Positions 36,298 to 45,084 of a stretch of 64,000 nt of DNA are shown here, one piece after another. Origin of the DNA: Clostridium_S neuense. Lineage in GTDB: Bacteria > Bacillota > Clostridia > Clostridiales > Clostridiaceae. The DNA is taken from contig NZ_JBJIAA010000007.1 in NCBI RefSeq assembly GCF_045310695.1, forward strand, positions 1-64,000, written 5' to 3'. The first letter of the stretch is position 1; each line of letters opens with the position of its first letter. The notes under the pieces are model-generated. The model saw only the letters and a list, made by a program, of their open reading frames with translations, did not search any database and was not told the origin of the DNA. The translations under genes were made by a program, and so were the position numbers.

Positions 36298-37041
36298 ATG
36301 AATAATTATAAGAATGTTAAAGAAGTAGAAAATAAAAAATTTAAAATATATACACACAATATAAATAAAGTATTGCAGGAATTAGTTTATAGTAATGGCG
36401 GTTCTGTAATATATGAAGACATTTATAAAGCAAATAAAAAAATTAGTTTTTTGGGTATCCAAGAGTTTGAAATGTTGTACATGATAAATAATAATGAGTA
36501 TGCTCTTCACATTGCTGTACCCAGGGATAGCTACTTGAGTCAAATTGGTATAAATATTAGTGAACCTGAATGTGTTGTTGAGATGGATGATGAACAAGTT
36601 ATTGCATATTTGGAAAGTAGAGTTGCGACAGATGTAATACTAAAATATTTTGGTGATAAATTAATATGGGACAAGCATGATATTACATCTCCTTTACTAT
36701 GTTATGTAAAAGATAGAAGAGTATATGACATAAATAAATCGTATAGCTTGAAAGTATATACGGATGTGTATATTGAATTTTGTGAAGAGAAAATTGAATA
36801 TGAGGAATTATATATTTCAGTTGATAATAAATTCTTTCTTAACCTTCTTAGCGATAGTGTACGAATAGTAAATTCAAATTTGTATTTCAGAAATAAAGAA
36901 GCAGAAGAAAATGAGCAAGATGATATACTTCCAATGTCTGAAGAAGAGGCTGTTAAGTGGTATTTATATAGAGGTGGAAGTTTTGAAGAATTTCGTACAA
37001 ATGTAGAAAGAGCTAAGATCTATCTTAGTAAGATTAAGTGA
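36298..37041 (+). CDS. Hypothetical 247-aa protein
   Basis: The ATG at 36298 follows AAAGGAGAG by 7 bases; an earlier start at 36271 has none. Soluble, no recognised domain. Its C-terminal region (LPMSEEEAVKWYLYRGGSFE) shares a short pattern with the 103-aa protein encoded at 37186 (IPISKEEAYEWLEAND), hinting at a common module. First of six small unknown genes in the same direction. Confidence 0.6.
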   Translation: MNNYKNVKEVENKKFKIYTHNINKVLQELVYSNGGSVIYEDIYKANKKISFLGIQEFEMLYMINNNEYALHIAVPRDSYLSQIGINISEPECVVEMDDEQVIAYLESRVATDVILKYFGDKLIWDKHDITSPLLCYVKDRRVYDINKSYSLKVYTDVYIEFCEEKIEYEELYISVDNKFFLNLLSDSVRIVNSNLYFRNKEAEENEQDDILPMSEEEAVKWYLYRGGSFEEFRTNVERAKIYLSKIK

Positions 37042-37185
37042 TGATAGCAATTATTGAAAGTAAGACATTGGTAAATTAATGAATAGTTATATTGTACTGC
37101 AAAAGTACAGAGTAATAGATAATCTATTTAATAGATTTGCATTAAGTAGGAAAATTAGTATGAAATTACGAAGGAGAAATGAAAT

Positions 37186-37497
37186 ATGAAAAAAGTAATT
37201 GAAAAGAAGGTATACAATACAGAGACAGCAACATTAATCGCAGAATACTGGAATGGATTAGGAGAAGATGACTTTATGTATTGTGAAGAATATTTATATA
37301 GAACAAGAAAAGGTAGTTATTTCTTACGTGGCTCTGGTGGACCATTAACTAAGTATTCAGAATCAAATGAAAATCAAACTTGGGGAATTTCTACAATAAT
37401 ACCAATTAGCAAAGAAGAAGCTTATGAATGGTTAGAAGCTAATGATAAAACAGAAGCTATAGAAGAGTATTTCTCAAATGACATAGATGAAGCATAA
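37186..37497 (+). CDS. Hypothetical 103-aa protein of mobile elements
   Basis: ATG after AAGGAGA. The pattern KVYNTETATLIAEYWNG...YRTRKGSYFLRGSGGPLTKY belongs to a small family I associate with conjugative elements and plasmids of Firmicutes; function unknown. It ends with a helix EEAYEWLEANDKTEAIEEYF. Confidence 0.65.
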   Translation: MKKVIEKKVYNTETATLIAEYWNGLGEDDFMYCEEYLYRTRKGSYFLRGSGGPLTKYSESNENQTWGISTIIPISKEEAYEWLEANDKTEAIEEYFSNDIDEA

Positions 37498-37662
37498 AAT
37501 AAAAGGTAAATTATTATAGCTAAGCATAGATAGTTTGGTCAGCTTAACTATTAAATTGTACATGTTTCATAATGCACTAAATATAGTGATTTGAAACATG
37601 TAGTAATTAAATTTGTGGTGCTATGAGTAAATAAAAAATGTTAAGAAAGTGGAGGAAAACAA
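37498..37662. other. Short spacer with dyad symmetry
   Basis: ACATGTTTCATAATGCACT and AGTGATTTGAAACATGT (37560-37603) form an imperfect dyad about 40 bases long, without a clear T-run. It may be a weak terminator or operator between the small genes. Confidence 0.4.
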
Positions 37663-37938
37663 ATGAAAATTATATTAAGTAATAAATGCAGACAACACAT
37701 GGAGGCACATAAAAATGATTTCGTAGTTGATTGGAAGGAATTAATAGAACTATGTGAAGTTGAGGGTAAATTTAATCACTTGCATAAATCATTTGAAATT
37801 ATTAAAGTGGAATTTCCATTTAGTGTAGGGTACTGTAATTGCATAGAAACAGATGCAAATGATGAGATAGTATTTGCTAAGAGATATGGTAGAGATACAT
37901 ATTCAAGGTTTATATTAAATAAAAGTAGTAACTTATGA
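37663..37938 (+). CDS. Hypothetical 91-aa protein
   Basis: ATG after GGAGG. Reads MKIILSNKCRQHMEAHKNDF ... EIVFAKRYGRDTYSRFILNK. The conserved end (FAKRYGRDTYSRF) suggests a small mobile-element family; no function can be assigned. Confidence 0.6.
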   Translation: MKIILSNKCRQHMEAHKNDFVVDWKELIELCEVEGKFNHLHKSFEIIKVEFPFSVGYCNCIETDANDEIVFAKRYGRDTYSRFILNKSSNL

Positions 37939-37966
37939 TTTTAAAATAACAAGGAGGAAGAATATT

Positions 37967-38380
37967 ATGTCAAGTAGTAAGGAAGAAATATTTGAAGCTT
38001 TTAAACCATTTATTGAGAAAGGAATTGTAGGCATAGTATCAGACTTAAAAGAAGATAGAGAATGTAGTGTTCTATATAACAAAATGTCTTCTTTAGATAA
38101 AGTATTAACGTCAAAAGAATTTTGGATGTTACAGCCATCAAAGAATGAAATTGAAGCAAGAAAAAGTGGATGTAATACAGATGATGAAATTATTGAATAT
38201 TGCGATGCAATTTATAATATAAAAAAAGAGGAAGCAATGAAAACTGGAATGCCTGTAAAGTGCGATACAATCGGGATGTTTTCGTGCAAGGACATACATG
38301 AAGATTGTAGTTGGGACATAGTATATGTAGTTGTAAATCCAAGTGGGGAGTTTTTATATATCAGAGAACATTGTTATTGA
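37967..38380 (+). CDS. Hypothetical 137-aa protein
   Basis: ATG after AAGGAGG, 28 bases after the previous gene. Contains several Cys/His (CDTIGMFSCKDIHEDCSWDI) that could bind a metal, but the spacing matches no motif I know. Confidence 0.55.
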   Translation: MSSSKEEIFEAFKPFIEKGIVGIVSDLKEDRECSVLYNKMSSLDKVLTSKEFWMLQPSKNEIEARKSGCNTDDEIIEYCDAIYNIKKEEAMKTGMPVKCDTIGMFSCKDIHEDCSWDIVYVVVNPSGEFLYIREHCY

Positions 38381-38614
38381 TAAGAAGAGGGGTTATATAG
38401 GTAAGAATATATATATTGTCCACAATACTATAAATAATTTTATAGTAGGGTTAATTTCTAATGATAAAAGCGCATAGTTAATGGATGATTAAATTAATGA
38501 GAGTGTTGATGAGTTGGGAGTTTAAGTACAAAGCATAATTAGAAGTTACTAAAGCAAAAGATAAAAATAATAATTATTAAATATAAACAAATGAAAAAAC
38601 GGAGGATGAAAATT

Positions 38615-39340
38615 ATGAAAAAATTAAAGGTATTACAATTGACAGATGCATTTGGTGGAGAATTGAATTTTTATTCCAAGCAACTTGAAGTTGCTATAGA
38701 AGGAAAACATATTGCAGAGACATATTATTTTTTAACTGATGGAAATATGTTGGTAGATATTAATAAAGATATAGATATGGAAGATATAAATATAAAGAAA
38801 GCTATAGAACTTGGAGCAATAATTAAAAGTATGTTCTTTGTTGAAGATGGATTCTTTTCAGACCATATTTATAATTTTAAAGCTAAAGGAATGTGGGATG
38901 GCGTTGAATATTCAGAAGAACATGGGGTGTTTTTTGAACTTGAAGATGACGCAATAAAATATGAGAGATATGTTTCTTTAGTACAAGAAAAGATAGAAAT
39001 AAATGGGTGTGAGGTTATTGAGAAAGAAAATGCAATAAAAATAGTTGAAGAAACGTCACTTAAAAAATTAGCCAAGCTCCTTATAGGTAAGCAAATATAT
39101 AATGTATGCGGAGCAGTATGCTTTTTAGATTTAGAAATTGGAATTGTAAAAGTAGTAGAGGATACAGAAAAATTAGAGGATACAGAAATTATTATTGCTA
39201 AATCATATAAAAATGACAGATTTGGTGGAGCAATAGAAAATGGGGTATATAATGAGGAATATCATATTTGCCTATTAGCAAGTATGTTAGAATTGGACGA
39301 ATTTAGACAAGCAGTTGAAGAATTTTATGTTGAATATTAA
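38615..39340 (+). CDS. Hypothetical 241-aa protein
   Basis: The ATG at 38615 lies 9 bases after GGAGG; upstream in-frame starts at 38591 and 38606 fall on or before it. Acidic and soluble, with no recognised domain. Followed 20 bases later by a 137-aa gene, so probably co-transcribed. Confidence 0.6.
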   Translation: MKKLKVLQLTDAFGGELNFYSKQLEVAIEGKHIAETYYFLTDGNMLVDINKDIDMEDINIKKAIELGAIIKSMFFVEDGFFSDHIYNFKAKGMWDGVEYSEEHGVFFELEDDAIKYERYVSLVQEKIEINGCEVIEKENAIKIVEETSLKKLAKLLIGKQIYNVCGAVCFLDLEIGIVKVVEDTEKLEDTEIIIAKSYKNDRFGGAIENGVYNEEYHICLLASMLELDEFRQAVEEFYVEY

Positions 39341-39360
39341 AGTTAAGAGGAGATGATTTT

Positions 39361-39774
39361 ATGCAAAAATTAAATGATATTATTGTTAATTTCAATGAAC
39401 TTACAATTGAAGAGTTACAGCAACTTAAGCAAGAAGTTGTTGAACATATAAACGCTAAAAGAGAGAATAAGCAGGTAATATATGTCCATGATTGTTGTTA
39501 TAGTAGTAACTATCATCGTGGAAAATATAAGCATTTTGCAAAGTTGTTAACTTCTATTGATGATACAAAAACTAATGGATTTGCTTTTAATGGAAAGTTT
39601 TTAAAGGTAGATAAAGAAAATTTAGTTGAAAAAGAAAATTATGTAGTAGAAGTGTGTAATTGTTCTATTAGATTATATAAAGTTGAAGAGGATAGTATAA
39701 ATTTAATACTTGAAGGTAATAGTCGCCAATATGTAAGTTTTATCCGAGAAGCTAAAAGGCTTACAGGGCTTTAA
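39361..39774 (+). CDS. Hypothetical 137-aa protein
   Basis: ATG after AGAGGAGATG. Helical N terminus (NELTIEELQQLKQEVVEHIN), then a Cys/Tyr-rich segment (VHDCCYSSNYHRGKYKHFAK). Function unknown; last gene of the run before the type I restriction locus. Confidence 0.6.
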   Translation: MQKLNDIIVNFNELTIEELQQLKQEVVEHINAKRENKQVIYVHDCCYSSNYHRGKYKHFAKLLTSIDDTKTNGFAFNGKFLKVDKENLVEKENYVVEVCNCSIRLYKVEEDSINLILEGNSRQYVSFIREAKRLTGL

Positions 39775-40128
39775 ATTAAATATGCTGGTTTTAAGATGAT
39801 AAAGTAAGAAAAGTATAAAGAGGAGTGGTTAAAAATAATGGGATATAATTTATAAAGGAAAAATAAAAATAGATTTATGAAAGTCCATGACATGATTGGT
39901 GAGGAATGAAATAGTGTTAAGGTCAAAGTAGTCAAGTTAATAAGTCATAAGTTAATTTAGAATGAAGCTCTGTATATATTACAGGGCTTTTTAATATAAT
40001 TTAAACTAATATATTAATTCACTTAATTCTATACTATGTAGACAAAAAAATACAAGATTGTGGTAAAATAAAGTAAGTTAGAAGGCTATAATTTTATATT
40101 AAATATATATGTACGAGGAGAAAAGATT
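39775..40128. other. Intergenic region before hsdM, with one terminator
   Basis: Holds the hairpin at 39964-39993 that ends the accessory run. The following 130 bases must carry the promoter of the hsd operon; no hexamer pair stands out clearly in the AT-rich sequence. Confidence 0.5.
39964..39993 (+). terminator. Terminator at the end of the accessory run
   Basis: AAGCTCTGT pairs with ACAGGGCTT around ATATATT, and T5 follows. Confidence 0.85.
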
Positions 40129-41646
40129 ATGGAAAAATTGACATTACAGCAATTAGAATCAAAACTATGGGAGTGTGCAGATGTTTTAAGGGGAGAATTA
40201 TCGGCAACTCAATACATGGATTACATATTTGGAATGTTATTTTTAAAGAGAATGAATGACGAATTTAGTGCAGAAAGAGAAATAAGATTTAATGAATTTA
40301 AAGAGCAGGGCATGATAGAGAAAGAAATAGAAGAGCTTCTTAATGATCCTTCAATTTATGAAACCTTTTATATACCAGAAAGGGCAAGATGGGATAAACT
40401 AAAGAACTTAAATTTAAATATAGGCCCAGAACTTGATAAAGCATTTAAAGCAATAGAAGATGAGCCTAAAAATAGTGAACTTATAGGAGTTTTAACTACA
40501 GTTAATTACAATGATAAGGAGCGTGTACCTGATAAGAAACTCAGTCAATTACTTCTTATTTTTGACGGCATGAACCTTTCAAACGAATATCTCGAATCAG
40601 AAGATATTTTAGGAGATGCATATCAATATTTAATTAAGCAATTTGCAGATGAAGGCGGAAAGAAAGGTGGAGAATTTTATACTCCTACAGAAGTTGTTAA
40701 GATAATGGTTAATTTGTTAAAGCCTGAAGAAGGAGATAGAATATATGATCCAACTTGTGGTTCTGGTGGTATGCTCATTCAAAGTATTCGATACATAAAA
40801 GAGCACGGTGGTAACTATAAAAATGTATCTCTTTATGGTCAGGAAATAAATCTTTCTACTTGGGCAATTTGTAAAATGAACATGCTTTTACATGGTGCAA
40901 AGGGAGCGGATATACAAAAGGGAGATACTATAAGAGAACCTAAGCATACAGAGGGTGGAGTGTTAAAAACCTATGATAGAGTTCTTGCCAATCCTCCATT
41001 TTCCTTAAAGAATTGGGGACTTGAAGAAGCAAGTGCTGATGAATTTCATAGATTCTCTTATGGATTGCCACCAAAGTCATATGGAGATTTAGCTTTTGTA
41101 TCCCATATGGTAGCGAGCTTAAATCAAAAGGGCAAGATGGCTTCCGTAGTACCACACGGAGTTCTTTTTAGGGGTGGAGCGGAACAGAAAATAAGAACAG
41201 GATTTTTAAAAGATGATTTAATAGAAGCAGTAATTGGATTACCCCAAAACATTTTCTATGGTACAGGTATTCCAGCAGCTATAATTGTTATTAATAAGAA
41301 CAAGGTTGAAGAGCGAAGAAACAAGGTTCTATTTATAGATAGCAGTAATGATTTTGTTAAAGAGGGGAATAAAAATAAACTTAGAGATGAAGATATTGAA
41401 AAGATAGTTAAAGCATTTGATGAATATAAGGATATAGAAAAGTATGCAAGTGTAGTTGATTTAAAAACCATAGAGGAAAATGATTGCAACCTTAATATAA
41501 GTAGATATGTTGATACTACAGAAGAAGAGGAAGAAGTGGATATTCCTTTAGTATTGCAAGACATCAGGGAACTTAAGATGAAGATGGCAGACTCGGAGGA
41601 AAAGCTTAATGGATACCTAGAAGAATTAGGATTTGATACGATTTAA
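40129..41646 (+). CDS. hsdM: Type I restriction-modification DNA methyltransferase subunit HsdM
   Basis: A 505-aa protein. An N-terminal helical domain (about 1-160) starts LTLQQLESKLWECADVLRGE. The N6-adenine methylase core follows: GGEFYTPTEVVKIM, DPTCGSGGMLIQ (SAM motif I, about 205) and LANPPF (catalytic motif IV NPPF, about 286). Length and order are normal for HsdM. It methylates adenines in the host recognition sequence as part of the M2S complex and, with HsdR, forms the restriction complex. It opens the hsd operon. Confidence 0.95.
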   Translation: MEKLTLQQLESKLWECADVLRGELSATQYMDYIFGMLFLKRMNDEFSAEREIRFNEFKEQGMIEKEIEELLNDPSIYETFYIPERARWDKLKNLNLNIGPELDKAFKAIEDEPKNSELIGVLTTVNYNDKERVPDKKLSQLLLIFDGMNLSNEYLESEDILGDAYQYLIKQFADEGGKKGGEFYTPTEVVKIMVNLLKPEEGDRIYDPTCGSGGMLIQSIRYIKEHGGNYKNVSLYGQEINLSTWAICKMNMLLHGAKGADIQKGDTIREPKHTEGGVLKTYDRVLANPPFSLKNWGLEEASADEFHRFSYGLPPKSYGDLAFVSHMVASLNQKGKMASVVPHGVLFRGGAEQKIRTGFLKDDLIEAVIGLPQNIFYGTGIPAAIIVINKNKVEERRNKVLFIDSSNDFVKEGNKNKLRDEDIEKIVKAFDEYKDIEKYASVVDLKTIEENDCNLNISRYVDTTEEEEEVDIPLVLQDIRELKMKMADSEEKLNGYLEELGFDTI

Positions 41647-41737
41647 GAAGTTAAAAGTAAGGATGGATTTTATGAAAAAAGTAGGAGCGGTAATTAATTT
41701 AGATAAAATGAAAGTGACTAATGGTAATAGGTAGGTG

Positions 41738-43033
41738 ATGGCGGTGAAAAAGGTTAGAGAAGGATATAAGATGACGGAGTTAGGTGAAATACCAGTTGAT
41801 TGGAATGTAGAATGTTTAGAAAATATTGCTCAACGATTATCAGGTCATACACCTGATAAAAAAATATCTGAATATTGGAATGGGGATATTCCATGGATTT
41901 CCCTTAAAGATACTAAAAGGTTAGATAAACGGTATATAAGTGAAACAACGGATTATACAACTGAAGCAGGAATAAGCAATTCATCAGCAGTTATATTACC
42001 TAAAGGTACTGTAGTTCTATCAAGAGATGCTACGGTGGGCAAAGTTGGCGTTACTGATAAAAAAATGGCAACGAGTCAGCATTTTATTAATTATGTATGT
42101 GGAGAAAATTTGCATAATTTATATTTATATTATGATTTTTGTAATAGGAAATCATTATTTAAAAGAATTGGCATAGGAAGTACAATAAAAACTATAGGAG
42201 TATCATTTTTTAAATCATTAAGTATAATACTACCACCTATTAAAGAACAACGAAAAATAGCGGATATTCTTTCATTAGTGGATGACCAAATAGAAATAAC
42301 TGATAATCTTATAGAAAAGACAAAGGAACTTAAAAAAGGGGTTATGCAGAAGCTTCTTACAAAAGGAATTGGGCATAGTAGGTTTAAGGATACGGAGATA
42401 GGAAGGATACCAGAGAAGTGGGATGTTAGACCTCTATTAGAAGTAAGTGATAGAAGCAAAGAAAATTCTTTTATAGATGGCGATTGGATTGAGGCACAAT
42501 ACATAACAGATGAAGGAATTAGATTAATTCAAACAGGGAATATAGGAGTAGGAAATTTTATTGACAAGGGTGATAAAAAATTTGTATCAGAAGCTACTTT
42601 TGAAGATCTGAAATGTAAGAATGTTGAACCAGGAGATATATTAATTTGTAGAATGGCAGAACCTACAGGAAGAGCTTGTATAGTTCCCGAATTAAGTAAA
42701 TTAATGATTACTGCTGTTGACTGTACTATAGTAAAAGTAGACACAAATAGATTTGATACAGGATTTATAAACTATTTTTTAAATTCAGATTATAACTTAA
42801 AAAGAGTAGTACAATTTGAACAAGGTTCTACAAGAAAAAGAATAAGCAGAATAAATCTTGAAAAACTTATGATACCAATTCCTAAAATTGAGGAACAAAA
42901 ACAAATATCATCAATTATATCATCTGTAGATGACCAAATATCCCAATATGAATCTAAAAAAGGAAAACTTCAAGAACTTAAAAAGGGGCTTATGCAGAAA
43001 CTTTTGACAGGAAAAATTAGGGTTAAAGTATAA
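41738..43033 (+). CDS. hsdS: Type I restriction-modification specificity subunit HsdS
   Basis: A 431-aa protein with two target-recognition domains (about 14-170 and 222-385), each opening with GEIPVDWNVE or GRIPEKWDVR. Each is followed by a coiled conserved repeat (VDDQIEITDNLIEKTKELKK and VDDQISQYESKKGKLQELKK, both ending GxMQKLLT). The two TRDs differ clearly, so the DNA target should be bipartite and asymmetric. The ATG at 41738 follows AGGTAGG; a 20-codon frame (41672-41734) precedes it. No inverted hsdS cassettes are seen nearby, so phase variation is not indicated. Confidence 0.93.
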   Translation: MAVKKVREGYKMTELGEIPVDWNVECLENIAQRLSGHTPDKKISEYWNGDIPWISLKDTKRLDKRYISETTDYTTEAGISNSSAVILPKGTVVLSRDATVGKVGVTDKKMATSQHFINYVCGENLHNLYLYYDFCNRKSLFKRIGIGSTIKTIGVSFFKSLSIILPPIKEQRKIADILSLVDDQIEITDNLIEKTKELKKGVMQKLLTKGIGHSRFKDTEIGRIPEKWDVRPLLEVSDRSKENSFIDGDWIEAQYITDEGIRLIQTGNIGVGNFIDKGDKKFVSEATFEDLKCKNVEPGDILICRMAEPTGRACIVPELSKLMITAVDCTIVKVDTNRFDTGFINYFLNSDYNLKRVVQFEQGSTRKRISRINLEKLMIPIPKIEEQKQISSIISSVDDQISQYESKKGKLQELKKGLMQKLLTGKIRVKV

Positions 43034-43069
43034 AAAGTTTTCAATTTATCTGAATGGGGTGAAATAAAT

Positions 43070-43918
43070 ATGGATTATTCAGAAATGACTCCATATGAAC
43101 TTGGGGAAACGGGAGATAAGAGAGCGATTAGACATCTAATAAAGTATATTAAAGATGGAACTGAAAATGAAAAAAGATTATCAGCTTCAGCTATAAATAA
43201 ACTTTCAAAAAAATATAGAGAAGATTGTAATGTTGCTAAAGCATATCTTGTAAATAATTTGAGTGATGAATATCCACAAGTTAGAGAATATACTTTAAAA
43301 GCATTATTTAATTTAGAACTTTCAGATGATGATTTAGATATAATTAGAACAATAGAAAAAAATGATGAGAAACATTACAATAAAGTTGAAACTAATAAAA
43401 TATTAAGTAAATATAAAGTGTCAATAAAGAATTGTGAACGAAATATAAAAAGTATACCTGTAAAAGATATCACAACAAGGTTATCAAATGTAGATAAATT
43501 AGAAAATCAGTTATTAAGTGAAGAAAAACAAGTTATGGATACATCTAAAGAGGAATTAATTACCAAGGAGGATATACTTGATAAAACTAATTCTAATGTA
43601 AAAAATGCAGATGAGCTATTTTTTGAACAAAACACTCTTATAGGAAAAGAAGTAGTATTTAAAGAAATTTTTAGTAATGAAGAATTTATGTTATTTTTAG
43701 ATTACTGTTATGATACAAAATATAAATTTTGTGAAAATCCATCAAATCAGATGAAACAAGTAAAAAAGTTTAATGATTTAATGAAATCTATAAAAGTTTC
43801 AAATATTAGTAGTGAGCTAAAAGACTTAATTAAACAGTATAGAATATTTAATATAACTACAAATGAAATTAATCAATATTTCAACTTAGAACGAGAAGTT
43901 AGTGAAGATTTAAAGTAA
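43070..43918 (+). CDS. HEAT-repeat-like N part of a split gene in the hsd operon
   Basis: A 282-aa frame, ATG after GGGGTGA. Residues 10-115 look like HEAT repeats (DKRAIRHLIKYIKDGTENEK, then LVNNLSDEYPQVREYTLKAL); the rest is charged and helical. The frame ends at a TAA (43916-43918), but the same frame continues open with 21 coding-like codons directly into the next annotated start at 43982. The two pieces therefore probably once formed one protein of about 659 aa. Confidence 0.7.
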   Translation: MDYSEMTPYELGETGDKRAIRHLIKYIKDGTENEKRLSASAINKLSKKYREDCNVAKAYLVNNLSDEYPQVREYTLKALFNLELSDDDLDIIRTIEKNDEKHYNKVETNKILSKYKVSIKNCERNIKSIPVKDITTRLSNVDKLENQLLSEEKQVMDTSKEELITKEDILDKTNSNVKNADELFFEQNTLIGKEVVFKEIFSNEEFMLFLDYCYDTKYKFCENPSNQMKQVKKFNDLMKSIKVSNISSELKDLIKQYRIFNITTNEINQYFNLEREVSEDLK

Positions 43919-43981
43919 GAATATGTATTATTAGCAAATGAATTTATCAACTTACTGATTGATGGAATAAATTCTACTAAA

Positions 43982-45049
43982 ATGAAGCAAAGAGATATTG
44001 AAATTTTGATATTAAGATATAATTTAGGTGGTTATGAAAGAAGAACTTTGCAAAGTATTGGAGATAGATATGATATAGGTAGGGAGAGTGTTCGTCAAAT
44101 TGTAAAAAAATCTAATAGAAAATTCAGTGGTTTTTGTAGAAGGTATAAGAATAGCGAGCTCCTTAAGTTAAAGTTATTTACAAATAAATTGCTAAGGCCT
44201 GGTGAAAGTGAATTTGAAAAAAGGTTTGTATTATTTTTAATATTTGGTTTTGAGTCTTTAAATATCAATGTACTTATAACTTTGCTTACTGAATTGATTT
44301 TTGGAAAAGAATATGAAGAAAATATTAAAAATACTTATAATAAATACATTTATGAATTAAATAGAAAAATTGAAGCGGATAAAAAGATGGAAAATCAAAT
44401 TAATGTGTTTAATAAGAGGATTAAAGATAAGATTATTTGGTTTAGTAAAGTTAAAAACTTAAATGAAGAGGATTATATAAAAATTACGCCTAAAAGAGAA
44501 GTTAATTTTGACGGTGATGGTTATTGTGGAGAATTTTATAGTAATAAAATGGGCAAAAAAATTCAATATGAATCTCAACTTGAAAAAGAGATATTATCAT
44601 TATTAGAGGAAAGTCCTAAAGTGTTATTCTATGTTGCTCAACCATTTAAAATACCATATTTTTATTTAAAACAAAGAAATTATACACCAGATATCTTTTG
44701 TGTATTAGATGATGGAAAAGGAGCAGTAATAGAAGTAAAACCTACATTTAACATGGTATTAGAGTTGAACCTTCAAAAATATTATGTATTAAGAAAATTT
44801 TGTGAAGAAAATGGATATGGAATGTTAGTAACTGATAGATATACCTCTATAGAAGAGTTTGTAACATATGAATATAATGAAAGGTTTGAAGAAGAGATGC
44901 TTAAAAGGTTAAAGAATGGACCAATTAAGTGGAGAGAGTTATTAATTTTAAAAGCAAAATATAATATTTCATATAGAGATATAGCAAGTATAATAATGAA
45001 AAATAATTTGATATATAGTACAGCATCATTTAACATCGAAATGAGATAG
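43982..45049 (+). CDS. Sigma-70 region 4-like HTH with TnsA-like nuclease domain
   Basis: A 355-aa frame. Residues 1-50 read like sigma region 4 (MKQRDIEILILRYNLGGYER, then TLQSIGDRYDIGRESVRQIV). Residues 195-285 match a TnsA-like PD-(D/E)XK fold: YESQLEKEILSLLEE, then YTPDIFCVLDDGKGAVIEVKP with the D and E-x-K residues present. No ribosome site precedes the ATG at 43982, and the codons upstream (ANEFINLLIDGINSTK) extend the sigma-4 fold, so this start is probably artificial and the gene is the 3' half of the one at 43070. It may have been a DNA-targeting nuclease linked to the type I system. Confidence 0.72.
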   Translation: MKQRDIEILILRYNLGGYERRTLQSIGDRYDIGRESVRQIVKKSNRKFSGFCRRYKNSELLKLKLFTNKLLRPGESEFEKRFVLFLIFGFESLNINVLITLLTELIFGKEYEENIKNTYNKYIYELNRKIEADKKMENQINVFNKRIKDKIIWFSKVKNLNEEDYIKITPKREVNFDGDGYCGEFYSNKMGKKIQYESQLEKEILSLLEESPKVLFYVAQPFKIPYFYLKQRNYTPDIFCVLDDGKGAVIEVKPTFNMVLELNLQKYYVLRKFCEENGYGMLVTDRYTSIEEFVTYEYNERFEEEMLKRLKNGPIKWRELLILKAKYNISYRDIASIIMKNNLIYSTASFNIEMR

Positions 45050-45084
45050 AAAAGTTAGGACATTGGGAAATAAGGTGATAAAAA

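Noticed and set aside
11049..40128. Complete integrative or conjugative element
   Set aside because: No integrase, relaxase, coupling protein or tRNA-borne attachment repeat was found; only accessory-type genes and unexplained repeats, so just an accessory island is claimed.
41672..41734. A 20-codon frame between hsdM and hsdS with an AAGGA site
   Set aside because: It may only aid translation of hsdS; too short to support as a gene.
42130..42504. A 124-codon antisense frame in hsdS
   Set aside because: It lies within a solid hsdS frame and its translation is low-complexity (Ser/Leu/Ile rich), as is common for antisense frames in AT-rich DNA.
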